64,000 nucleotides of DNA from Cephalopachus bancanus (Eukaryota > Chordata > Mammalia > Primates > Tarsiidae), in the NCBI GenBank assembly GCA_027257055.1, contig JAPVLO010000019.1, forward strand, positions 10,125,001 to 10,189,000. Direction: 5' to 3'. Numbering within the stretch: position 1 is the stretch's first letter; every line of letters starts with the position of its first letter. The notes under the pieces are model-generated. The model saw only the letters and a list, made by a program, of their open reading frames with translations, did not search any database and was not told the origin of the DNA. The translations under genes and the position numbers were made by a program. This document shows positions 26,567 to 36,759 of the stretch, in pieces.

Positions 26567-27048
26567 TCGTTCTATGAAAAAGATACTTGCAGATGCATGT
26601 TTATTGCAACATTATTTACAGAAGGAAAAAAAAAAACAACCAAGTGTGCTACCCATCAAAAGAGGACTAGATAAAAAAAAAAGTGGTACAGATACACGAT
26701 GGAATATTATGCAGCCATAAAGAAGGACAAAATTATTTACTTTGCAATAACTTGGATGGACTTAGAGGCTATAATAATGAGTGATCTATCACAGAAACAA
26801 AGAACTGAGTATCACATGTTCTCACTCACAAGTAGACCTTGAACAAGTATCATAACACTGTAAGAAGGGGATTGGCAGTGGTGGGAAACTGCCAGGGGTG
26901 GGGTGGGACACACCTCATCAACAATGGTACCTGCATAATGAACATTTGAATACCTAACACTGAATTGTACCCCACATCTTTAAAATAAAAAATTTAAAAA
27001 AAGAAAAGAAAAATGCCACTGACAAATAAACATTTGAGATCTTAAAAA
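26567..27048 (+). mobile_element. Younger L1 3' end with a probable 3' transduction
   Basis: Inserted into the L1MA element: AAAGTA at 26561-26566 recurs at 27049-27054, and removing the insert restores the L1MA text exactly. The L1 part ends with CCACATCTTTAAAATAAAAA at about 26990 and its A-rich tail. A further ~30 bases of non-L1 sequence (27013-27042) containing AATAAA end in eight As. This fits read-through past the L1 polyadenylation site to a downstream one before retrotransposition. Confidence 0.75.
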
Positions 27049-27334
27049 AAAGTACATAGAAAAGGGAACTTTGTATACTGTGGATAGGAATGTAATTTAG
27101 TGTAGTCACTATGGAAAACGATATGGAAGTTCCCCAGACAATTAAAATTAGAACTACCATCTGATCCAGCAATCCCTCTACTGGATCTATATCCAAAGAA
27201 AATGAAATCAGTATGTTCAAGAGATAGCTGAATCCCTCCCATGTTCGTTGCAGCCTCATTTACAATGGCTAAGATATGGAAACAAACTAAATATCCATCA
27301 ATGGATAGCGGGACAAATGGAGAAAGAAAATATG

Positions 27335-27387
<53 letters not shown>

Positions 27388-27880
27388 CACACAGGAATTA
27401 GCCATAAGAAAAAAGGAAATCTTGACATCTGAGACAACATGAATGGACCTGGAGAATATTATGTCAAGTGAAATAAGTCACATACAGAAAGGCAAATACT
27501 GCACATTCTCACTTCTACATGGAGTCAACAATAGTCAAATTCATAGAAGGTAGTGAGTAGAATAGTGGCTGCCAGGGCCTTGGGAGAGGAAGAAATGAGA
27601 AAGTGTTGGTTAAAGGTACAAAGTTTCAGTTAGCCAAGATGAATACTACCATTCTGGAAATCTAAGGCACAATAAAGTGAAAATAGTTAATGATACTGTA
27701 TTGTATGCTTGAAATTTGCAAAGAAGATTGGTCTTAAATGTTCTCATTGCAAAAAGAGAAAATGGTAACTATGTAAGGTGATGGATATGTTAATTAACTT
27801 GATTGTCTCTATTATTTTGCAATGTATATGTATATCAAAACATTGTCATACACCTTAAATATATTAAATTTGTGTTTGTC
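27049..27880 (+). mobile_element. L1MA-like element, part 2 (3' UTR and tail)
   Basis: Resumes at GTACATAGAAAAGGGAACTT and follows the L1MA 3' end: 'GAACTACCATCTGATCCAGC', 'GGAGAATATTATGTCAAGTG', 'GCTGCCAGGGCCTTGGGAGA', 'ATGATACTGTATTGTATGCT', 'TACACCTTAAATATATTAAA'. An AC array has grown at 27337-27384. Confidence 0.88.
27337..27384. repeat. (AC)24 microsatellite
   Basis: Pure AC run lying where L1MA normally has 'tatatatacacaatgg', so it was probably seeded by the L1 sequence. Confidence 0.95.
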
Positions 27881-27967
<87 letters not shown>

Positions 27968-27968
27968 C
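27881..27968. repeat. (AG)n microsatellite
   Basis: Almost pure AG from 27881 to 27960 with a single AC variant at 27903. It starts right at the 3' end of the L1MA element. Reading frames across it encode Arg-Glu or Leu-Ser runs and are not genes. Confidence 0.95.
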
Positions 27969-27969
27969 A

Positions 27970-29060
27970 GAAAGGAAGCTAATGTTTCAGCAAAGTCCCT
28001 GGAATGCTCTCTGGCAGATCCTAACCCACTCTCTTCCACCCCCACCCTGAAGCCATTCCCAATTTCATTGGGTGACATCAGTATGGGCTCTTCCCCAGAA
28101 GGAGATCTCAGGGCTGAAGAGCAACCACGGAGTCCTCCCACTCTGGGGACCACAAAAATCCCAAAAGTTTCTTAGCTAACCCCCTTCAAAAAACTGAGGC
28201 CTGTGGAAAACCTGCGCACGGAAAGTCTGTTTCTATTTCAGTTGTGTATCAGTTAAGATGGAAAATTTTTAAAGTCCACACAGATGGTAAATAAATTTCT
28301 GCTACATGAGGCAGTTCCTGGAATAAAGCAATTTTCTCAAATAACAAGTGCCAACTTATTTTTTCAGCAGGACTTATTTTTAACTTTCCCAGGGAATGGT
28401 TGAAAGTCTGAGAGCAGTATCCTTCACCTTAGGAATCTGAGTGGCCTTTCGAAAGAAACGAGTGCTTTTCTCACTACAGACTTGCATGCATCTATACACA
28501 AATATGTACATTGAATGAAGGGAGTGGTTGTTCATTCATTTTTTTGGGAGAATGAGTGAGGGAGTGAGAAGACCGAAATTTTGCAGATGTGTTTATGTTT
28601 TCATCCAATGTTTAGTTTTCCATAGCTCACTCCAAACAGTATGAAATAAACATATTTTTTGCTTAGGAATTTATTAAATATCTTGAACAAATGTCCATTA
28701 ATCTTCCAGAATCCTTTACACACTGTGAGAATTGGCATAAGTCCCCAGCAGTAGTCCCCTAGGACATAGTTGGAAACCCCTAATGCTTTGCTGGGTCATG
28801 CTTCACTGGGGAGAACCATCCTTGGGCTGCAATTGGCAGGGAATGCTAGTGTCTTAAACAAAACTATGCCATTTGCCAAATCAGGATGATTCAAACATTC
28901 CTTCTAGTAGTAGGGATTCCCTATTCAGAAGAAAGAAGTTGACTACTAAATAAGTTGGTTTATAGTCACTATTAGTTTTAATAAAGACATTACATCAGAG
29001 TGCTAAGTATGGATCTCTCTCCTTGGTAACACAATTTACTCTGCACTTCAGGGAATCTAT
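27970..29060. other. Unique intron sequence
   Basis: No gene or repeat recognised. 28000-28200 is relatively GC-rich. Confidence 0.5.
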
Positions 29061-29064
29061 CAAT

Positions 29065-29210
29065 CTAGAAATAAATAATTACTGAGTGCTTGAATACTAG
29101 TCATTATAGGACTAAAGAAAAAAACTGTCTTTGCCTTAAGGAGGTCATAGTTGAAGAGACAGATATGAGGCAATTAGAGAACCAGCAAGGGCTAGACTGT
29201 GGGACTGGTG
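29065..29210. mobile_element. L2-like fragment, weak
   Basis: 'TACTGAGTGCTTGAATACTA' and 'CTTTGCCTTAAGGAGGTCAT' resemble the common 'gagtgcctactatgtgc... ccctgccctcaaggagctta' text of L2. Confidence 0.5.
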
Positions 29211-29509
29211 TAGAGATATGATGACTTGATATGGGGAGAGAGATATCCAATGCTAAGGTGAAAGCTACAAGTATACCATCTACATGGAAATATGAAGACA
29301 GTTTTTTGGTAGATAATTTTTGAAGTCCTTCTTTAGTGACACTGCTATAACATTTCTGTTGCAGTGACAACTTTTGTTATGTGTGTGACAAATTCTAATG
29401 TCGGAAAACACTGGCAAACAAACAATAATTAGTGTGCTCTCATAAGTGTAATTTACCAACAAACAAGTCTGTGGAAATTAGAGAAATTAGGAGAGGAAAG
29501 GAATATAAA

Positions 29510-29655
29510 GGTTTCCTAATTCAATACCCTTCCTTGAATAATGAAACAAGGCTGAGAAAGTGACTGACTTGTTCTAGGTGCCAGGTATTGTCAGAGCTAG
29601 GATGAGAACAAAGCTGTTCTATGAGTGAACTCTGTGCCCTTTCACTGCAACATAA
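29510..29655 (+). mobile_element. MIR fragment
   Basis: 'AATGAAACAAGGCTGAGAAA', 'GTGACTGACTTGTTCTAGGT' and 'GTCAGAGCTAGGATGAGAAC' match successive MIR segments. Confidence 0.75.
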
Positions 29656-29744
29656 GGACAATGACAGATTCAGAGTCACACTGTTCTGTAATATATATGT
29701 GAACTTGTCAACCTGGCTAATCAAGAATGAAGGACCTCCAAACT

Positions 29745-30100
29745 TTCTATGGGCTGAAAGTATGTGTTTTCTCAAATTTGTATGTTGAAAGCTAATCCCC
29801 AATGCACGTATTAAGAGATGGGGTCTTTGAGATGATTTTGTCGTGAGAGTTCTGCCTTCATGAATGGGATTAATGCCCTCAAAAAAAGACCCAAAAGAGA
29901 CCCTTCACCCCTTTTGCCATGTGAAAATACAGTGAGAAGATGCCATTATGAACCAGAAAACGGGCCCTCACCAAACACTAAATCTGCTGGTACTTTGATC
30001 TTGAACTTTCTGGTTGCCAGAGTCATAAGAAATAAAGTTATGCTATTTGCTATCCATTCGGCAGTATTTTCTTAGAGCATTCTGAACAGACTAAGACAGA
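29745..30100 (+). mobile_element. MLT1-type MaLR solo LTR
   Basis: Landmarks in order: 'TTTGTATGTTGAAAGCTAAT', 'CTTCATGAATGGGATTAATG', 'CCTTTTGCCATGTGAAAATA', 'GAACCAGAAAACGGGCCCTC', 'AAATCTGCTGGTACTTTGAT' and 'GAACAGACTAAGACA' at the 3' edge. This is the MLT1A-like LTR; no internal region follows. Its 71-codon frame is chance. Confidence 0.88.
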
Positions 30101-32060
30101 GATTAACTCCCTAACTTTTTCTTAGTTTTATTTAGTGACTGAATTTTTCATGACTTTATAGCAAATCAAAGTGTAGTCATTATCAGTTGAATAAGCACCT
30201 ATTTTGATAGTGATATAACTAAAATGGCAGTTTTGATAAGCAAGAGATCAAACCATAATTTCATCAGGCTAAAATAATTAAGATATTTCTAAACATTTGT
30301 AGCTGTTTTTTCTTGCTTGCCTTAAACATGTTGTATATCAGGGTTGAATTTTGGTATATCTACCTTTTTGAAAGGTGGTCCCTATGATATAGTACAAATA
30401 TCTTAAAGTTTTTTTCAGAAAATCTTAGCTTTAGAGGAAATCTTTATTTTAAATTTTGTTTCAAAAGGACTTTAGTCTTTTGATTTCAAGAGCCCAGAAA
30501 AGGCCATCTTTTATATCAGGCCTTTGGCTAAACATAGTGGTTAAAATAATGAATTTCCTGTTATTCTAAGCATGAACCCAGAAGCCATGATGATTTTTAT
30601 ACTTATTTAGTGAATTAAAAAAAGAAAGTGAGTAAAAGATGCTATTATGAATAGCAACCATAGAAAATAAAGATTATGAACAGTAGGGTTTCACAATGAA
30701 AAGAAAGAAAAAACTATAACCACAAAATTTCTTCCAGAGAAGGGGGAGATTCCTCGGTGTGTTTCAGCTCTTAGGTAAATTGGGAGAAACACATACCTTG
30801 AGGCTTATATTCAGATCCTTAGAAGAATATACTATGGACTAAAGTGTATGAGGTTAAAAGTAAACCTTCAGTGTTTGACCAAAGTGGGAATGTGGGATCA
30901 AGAACTGAATTTGTGATGTGGAAGAGACCACAATGTTATCTTGGAAAAACTAGAGATGAGTGAAATTATGCAGACTCTAAGAAGAGAGTAAGGTGAACTC
31001 CCATCATTTCCTTCAATCTGGTATGTTCTGTAGTTCTCACATACTTGTCATTATTCCATAACCAGTTCTTTGAATTCTGAACAGCTACTGCTAGACTTCT
31101 GCAAAATAATCAGTTTATCATTTCCTAGAAAACATGAAAAGTCAATAGACTGCTTCTTAAAGCAAAAATAAGCTGTAGATGTTGCCTTGATACTGGATTT
31201 GTGATGGGGGACATTATGATTGGGGAAATATAGTCATTTAAACACAAAAAAGCATTTTCTACTTTTTGTACTTTAAATAGGATATATAAGTAATTATTTT
31301 AGTATTGTTTCAAAAACCTAACTAATATCATTTATTGATTTGTGAATATTAGCTATTTGATGGTTTTCTGTGAACATCCAGCTGTGATCACTTTATTTTT
31401 CATGATACTTGACAGCATTATACCCATTATCCAAAGTTTAAGCTTTATAAAAATTTAGATTATGGTTTTTAAAATTTTAGAAAGAAAGAAAGCATAAGCG
31501 AATGTGTTCTGATATTTATAATTCTAATTTTCTTATGCCACTAAGAAGTTAAATTTAGAAAAGGAGATGAGACAGATTTTCATTTTGCATCCACATGTAC
31601 AGTGCAATTTTTTTTTAGTATGGTTAATACATAGACAACCATGTAATTTACACCTATAGGGGACACTACAGAGAGTCAAATGGGAAATTAACCAGGCAGG
31701 GTATGGGAACAACAGTTATAAACCAGAGTGGTCCAGAAAAAACAGGATGAATAGTCTCCCTACAATGGAGAATGTACCATAAGATGTTAGAGTTATCAAT
31801 ATTTTTCTTACTTTTTTTGAATTTTTTGAGGAGAATGACAGTAACTTATTCATCTTTGGCTAACTAACATAATGCCTAAATGTTAGAAGGCTAAAGAAAA
31901 TGCTGAATTAATGAGTTAATAATTGAACGAATGTTAATTCATTCAAGGTATATATTTATGCAAGCAGTATAATAGGATATACCTTTTATGTACATGAAAT
32001 CAATGATTAAAATGATTAAATATCAGTCTCAAAGACATAAGACAACATAGTGAATGAAAC
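30101..32060. other. Unique AT-rich intron sequence
   Basis: I see no gene and no named repeat here. Confidence 0.5.
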
Positions 32061-33165
32061 TTTTTCTCTTTTTCTAGGCACACAGCAGAAGAAGTTGTGC
32101 TTTTCTCCTACATCAACCTTACTGAAAAAGAGGCAGTTCTGTGGCCAATTGTGGCTGAGGAAACACAGACTCACTTATTCATTCATCCATCAACCCATCC
32201 TTTAACCCATCCATCTGCTGGACAACTTCCTGTTTCTCACTATTCCATGTTAGTTACTGAGGTTGCATGGGGGAACACATTGGCTCTATCCTGAGAGAAC
32301 ATATAGTACCCCAAATCTGACCTATGTTTGTCCTCAAACAAGATGAAAAAAAACTTATTAACCCTCATTTATTTTACTTCCTTCTTCAGTAAGGACATCT
32401 TCAAGGAGAGAGTGTGGAAGATGTCTTTGGGAACTTAAAGAAAGTGATGTGAGTGCCCCAGTGCAAGGCAAGTGGGTGTATAGCGTCACTTCTAGGATAC
32501 TCTCAGAGCCTGCAGGAGCAGGGGTTTATAGTGCATTTCTGTAGGTCTCTGTCGCAGCAGTGCGATTAAGGCTTAGATTTTAACAAGAACTAAACATAGA
32601 GGATTTAAAAATGCATTTTGGGGAATATGATCTTCATCCGATTTAAAAAAAGGCAAACATGGGTTAGCTTTTTATGAAGGAAAATAACTTGATGATGATG
32701 TTTTCTTAGGAAGATTAAATCTGCTTAGATGTGTAGAATGAACTAGTATTAGGAGAAAACAGACAGATAGCAAAGAACTGATTATAGCACATCCACATAA
32801 TGAGATAAGAAAGTGAGACGTATAAATAATAAATCCCTACACAAATCATGGAGAACTCACACACCAATAATCTACTCTATCCAATTTTCCTTAGTCATAA
32901 CTAAGAAAGATCAACTACAGTCACTAAGTCTTTAGGGAAACGGACTGCTATACAAATAATAATAATAATGATTCAGATACCACCAATAACATGTTTAAAA
33001 AATGCTCTAAAAGCATCCCTATAATTAGTATTCTCAAAGAAATCTGGGAGAATGTTGCATCTATAAAACATAAACACGGTACTAGGAAAGAGCATTCTAG
33101 AACACTCATGAGCATGGTATCAGGGAGGAACATTCTCCATATTCTTCACCTTCCTCCTTTTATAG
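32061..33165. other. Intron sequence with an acceptor-like motif on the + strand
   Basis: A pyrimidine tract ending CTAG at 32077 resembles a splice acceptor on the strand opposite DLC1, followed by a 65-codon open stretch (32097-32294) with no family I recognise. A CATC/CACC-rich short tandem stretch lies at 32178-32216. Nothing else stands out. Confidence 0.3.
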
Positions 33166-33169
33166 GTAT

Positions 33170-33800
33170 GAACTCTTACCTAAGGTCTCAGTCCTATTCC
33201 TCCTCTTGGCACTAAATCCCCTCCCCTCAACTCAGTTCAAGACTGTTATTCCTAAAGCTGTCTCCTGTCATGTTTCAATGATATTTCCTCTACTGGATCA
33301 TTTCTATCATCTTCCAAATATGATGTTCAAAAATCTCTCGATAAAATTTAAAAAAGACTGGCTTTTATTCTCTTTATTTGTTTTCTTTTATAGAAATATC
33401 AAATATTTAAAAGAAAATTTTGTTCACTTTTTCCATTTTTTCGTCCACATTTTTGCTTTTGAGCCCACTGGAAATAAGCAGGTGTTCCCACCACAACTCC
33501 TCTGAACAAGCGGGTCAGTGGGCTTCCTATTGTTGGACTCTAGTTTTCTTCCTGATCTACTAGGGTCTATATACAACATTTGAAACATTTGATCTCACTT
33601 TTCTTTTAGAAACAGCTTTACCACATGCCTTTGAGGATCCTCTCTTTGTTTCATTTGTTGATCTCGACCCTCTATTGGTTTACTATTTTAGTTTCTGCAT
33701 CCTTCTAATAGAAAGTAAGTCCTTTTGAGCAAAGATGTTATTTAGTATGCCCCACATCCAGAAAACTGCTCAATATCTTTTAGGTGCTCCATGCCTAATC
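33170..33800 (+). mobile_element. L2-like fragments
   Basis: Loose L2 order: a CT-rich block (33190-33240), then 'TAGAAAGTAAGTCCTTTTGA' and 'CAGAAAACTGCTCAATATCT' near the 3' end. Highly diverged, so boundaries are approximate. Confidence 0.45.
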
Positions 33801-34111
33801 TGAAATACTTGGTCCCAGGAGAAATGAGGAAAAACATCAAATTTCCCAAGGAGAAAAAAAAAAAAATGAGCCTAGAGAGCTAGATCTTTTAAATTATTGA
33901 TTAAAATACGAGCAAAATAGCCCATAAGAACTAAAATATATATGCACAAATAGATGATGAAGTTATTTAGGGAGGTAAATTGATCAAGAAAATAAGCACA
34001 TAAGAAAGACAAAGCACATGAACAAGAGAAACATGCATGGCATAGAAAACAGGAACAAATGTTTAAAGGAAAATTTATTAAGCCTTGATGCCTGAATGAT
34101 CTGCCCCCCAT

Positions 34112-34432
34112 CTTTTTTTTTGAGTTGGAGTCTCACTCTTTGTTGCCCAGGCTGGAGTGTGCAGTGGAAGCCTACTTGGAAGGCTGAGGCAGATGAATCA
34201 TCTAAGCCCAGCCTCGACCTGCTGGGCTTAGATGATTCATCTGCCTCAGCCTTCCAAGTAGCTGGAACTACAGATGCATGCCACCATGCCCGGTTAGTTT
34301 TTGTGATTTATTGTAGAGATGAGGTCTCACCAAGTTGTCCAAGTTGGTCTTGAACCCCTGGGCTCATGCAATCCTCTCACCTTGGCTTCCCAAAGTGCTG
34401 GGATTATGAGCTGAGTCAGGGCACCTGGTCTA
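34112..34432 (-). mobile_element. Alu element, younger type, with an internal foldback
   Basis: Antisense Alu with GAGTTGGAGTCTCACTCTTT, CAGCCTCGACCTGCTGGGCT, the junction TTTGTGATTTATTGTAGAGA and TTCCCAAAGTGCTGGGATTA. The expected stretch before CAGCCTCGACC is replaced by an inverted copy of the downstream sequence. Confidence 0.92.
34172..34261. repeat. Perfect inverted repeat inside Alu (41 bp arms, 8 bp loop)
   Basis: 34172-34212 is the exact reverse complement of 34221-34261; the loop is CTCGACCT. The right arm is ordinary Alu text, so the left arm is the derived copy. Confidence 0.97.
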
Positions 34433-34539
34433 TGGTCTCCCTTTTAAAGACATAGACTACATCTGCTGCCTGTGGGTCCAATTTCCTGTTTTGTTCTCTA
34501 GTGGCTATTTACATATCATAAAGACTTTAATGGTTTTTG

Positions 34540-34635
34540 AATTTTTATCCTATAGATGAAGCACAGAGTGATTTCTGTTGTTTAAGCATGCAATTTGAGG
34601 TACTTTGTTACACAACAGCTCCAGAAAATTAATAC
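34540..34635 (+). mobile_element. MLT1-like LTR 3' part
   Basis: 'GTGATTTCTGTTGTTTAAGC' and 'GGTACTTTGTTACACAACAG' then 'AAAATTAATACAAC' resemble the MLT1 3' end ('ttaagccacccagtttgtggtactttgttatggcagcc'). Confidence 0.6.
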
Positions 34636-34924
34636 AACAAAAAATATTTGTTAAATATGCAAATAAAATGCTTTATGTTTCTTAGGTGACCACCATAAAT
34701 TATGTTAATGACATTAAGTAATATAAACAGAAGCATGAATTTATAGTTGAATAGATAATACACAAGAATTGGAGACAGGTAACGATGATGTCTAAGAATG
34801 GAGCTGTCAAAGAGGGAATCTAACTTTTTATTTTATACTTTTTAAAAGTCATATGTCAGGTATCTTTTATATATTAAAAAGACAAAAATAGGTAGTTATC
34901 ATAGCTATGTGACTGAACTTTGGT

Positions 34925-35185
34925 TCTAACCCTTTCCAACCAGTACTCCACACTGCAGCCCAAATTATCTTTACACAATGCGAATCTGTTCATCTCCCTT
35001 CCATAGCTTCAAAATTCCAGTATGCAAGGCATATTACAATATGCAAAGTTTTCAAGGATGGTCACACATCTGGCTTTTGTTTCCCTCTATCGTCTTATTT
35101 TCAGCTTCTCTTCATCTTACATCTTACAACCACATTAAATTTCTTCCAGTTACCTCTCTCGCTTTCTCCCCCTGAAAACTCTCCC
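34925..35185 (+). repeat. Inverted local duplication, copy A (L2-derived)
   Basis: About 260 bp resembling the L2 3' region in sense. It matches the reverse complement of 36473-36748 at roughly 80-85% by eye, including long exact stretches such as CTGCAGCCCAAATTATCTTT and CATCTCCCTTCCATAGCTTC. Independent L2 copies would not share these. Confidence 0.85.
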
Positions 35186-35479
35186 AGTCCTGACTGGAAG
35201 TGCCTTTCTTCAGGCTGAGCAGTGAAATAATTTAAAGGTGGGAGTTAATTCCGGAATCTTGACTTCTCATACTTATAGCTACAAAAATCATTCTATGTGT
35301 CCAGCAAAATAAAGTACATTGTATGTAGAAATGTCCTACACTTTAATGACCATTTCTCAAGAGATCACAGGTAGAACTAAAGAGGAGTCAGTATAGCCTG
35401 AGATGATTAAGTGATTTAATTGGAACAGAGAGTGAAAAGAACAGTATTAACTATTATTGTGCCCTAAGATAAAGTTTCA

Positions 35480-35605
35480 TTCATTCTACAGAAATTTAAT
35501 AAGTGTACATTATACCCCAGGTTCAAACTAGGCACTAAAGAGAGAAAGTTATGAGTATGATGGTCCCTGCCTTCAAGGAATGTACAATTTGAATGGTAGG
35601 TTTTT
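35480..35605. mobile_element. L2-like fragment
   Basis: 'ATTCATTCTACAGAAATTTA', 'GGTTCAAACTAGGCACTAAA' and 'GGTCCCTGCCTTCAAGGAAT' fit the ancient 'aataaatatttattgagcacc... ccctgccctcaaggagc' repeat. Confidence 0.6.
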
Positions 35606-36262
35606 GTACTAGTTTCCTGAGGCTGCTACAGCAAATCGCTATAAACTTAGTGGCCTAAAACCACAGGAATTTTTTTTTTTTTTTTAAGAGTTGAAGTCTC
35701 ACTCTGTCGCCCAGACTGGAGTGCAGTGGGCGCTCCCGGCCACCGTAGCCTCGACCAGCGGGGCTCCGGCGATCCTTCCACCTCAGCCTTCCGAGTAGCC
35801 GGAATTACAGGCGTGCGCTACCACGCCCGGCTAATTTTTTGATTTATTGTAGAGATGAAGTCTCGCCTGCCCAGGCGGGTCTCGAACCCACGGCCTCAGG
35901 CAATCCACTCACCTCAGCCTCCCAAAGGCACGGGATTACAGGCGGCTCAGCCTGAATCACCGAGCCTGGCTAGGAATTTTTTTTAATCTCACAGTTCTAG
36001 GGACCAGAAATCAAAGTTTGTTGGATAGGCTGTGTTCTCTCGGGGGGCTATAAGGGAGAATCCTTCCTGGGCTTTTTCTGGTTTCTGGTAGCTCTAGGAG
36101 TCACTCTGTGTCTGCATCACTCCAGTCTCTGCCTCTGTCTTCACATGGACTTCTCTGTTTTTATGTCTTACACCTGGAAAGACCTTTTCTCCAAATAAAG
36201 TCCCATTTACAGGTTCCAGGGGCTAGGAAGTGCACATACCTTTTGGGGGGATACAATTCATC
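35606..36262 (+). mobile_element. Ancient interspersed repeat, split by an Alu
   Basis: The familiar mammalian repeat text 'TACTAGTTTCCTGAGGCTGC... AAACTTAGTGGCCTAAAACC' continues after the Alu with 'AATCTCACAGTTCTAGGGAC', 'GGGAGAATCCTTCCTGGGCT' and 'GCATCACTCCAGTCTCTGCC'. I recognise the repeat but not its family name with certainty. Confidence 0.7.
35678..35971 (-). mobile_element. Alu element, full-length, CpG-rich, youngest in the window
   Basis: Antisense Alu retaining many CpGs (CACTCTGTCGCCCAGACTGG, GGGCTCCGGCGATCCTTCCA, CAGGCGTGCGCTACCACGCC, AGGCGGGTCTCGAACCCACG). Target duplication AGGAATTTT flanks it at 35665 and 35972. Low CpG decay indicates a fairly recent insertion. Confidence 0.95.
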
Positions 36263-36472
36263 TACTACACTATGGACAAGTGAATAGGTAATTCCAATCC
36301 AGTGTGATAGGTGCTATGCCAGGTTACATAGAGAGGGCTACAGGATGCATAGAGACACCTAGAAGGAGCTCCCAATTCAGTCTGAGGAGTTCAGAGAAGA
36401 CTTTTTTAGGTGAAGGGGCATGTCAGATGAAACCTGAAAAATGACTAAAAAACAGGCAAAAGAGTGAAGGTG

Positions 36473-36748
36473 GACTGGGAGAGATTTCAGAGGGAGAGAG
36501 AGTGTGAGAGCTAACTGGAAGAAATTTAATGTGACTGTAAAATGTGAGATGAAGAAAAGCTGAAAATGAGACCGTAGAGGCAAGCAGGAACCAGATAGAT
36601 TTGTGACCCTCCTTGAAAACTTTGCATCTTGGAATATGCCACGCACTTTGGAATTTTGAAGCTATGGAAGGGAGATGAACAGATTTGCATTGTGTAAAGA
36701 TAATTTGGGCTGCAGTATGGAGTATGGATTGGAAGGGGTTAGAGTCAA
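36473..36748 (-). repeat. Inverted local duplication, copy B (L2-derived)
   Basis: Reverse-complement partner of 34925-35185, about 1.3 kb away. The homology stops abruptly at both ends; the surrounding sequences are unrelated. Confidence 0.85.
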
Positions 36749-36759
36749 AAGCCAACAAA

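Noticed and set aside
27812..28175. Frames encoding Arg-Glu or Leu-Ser runs
   Set aside because: They are translations of the AG microsatellite.
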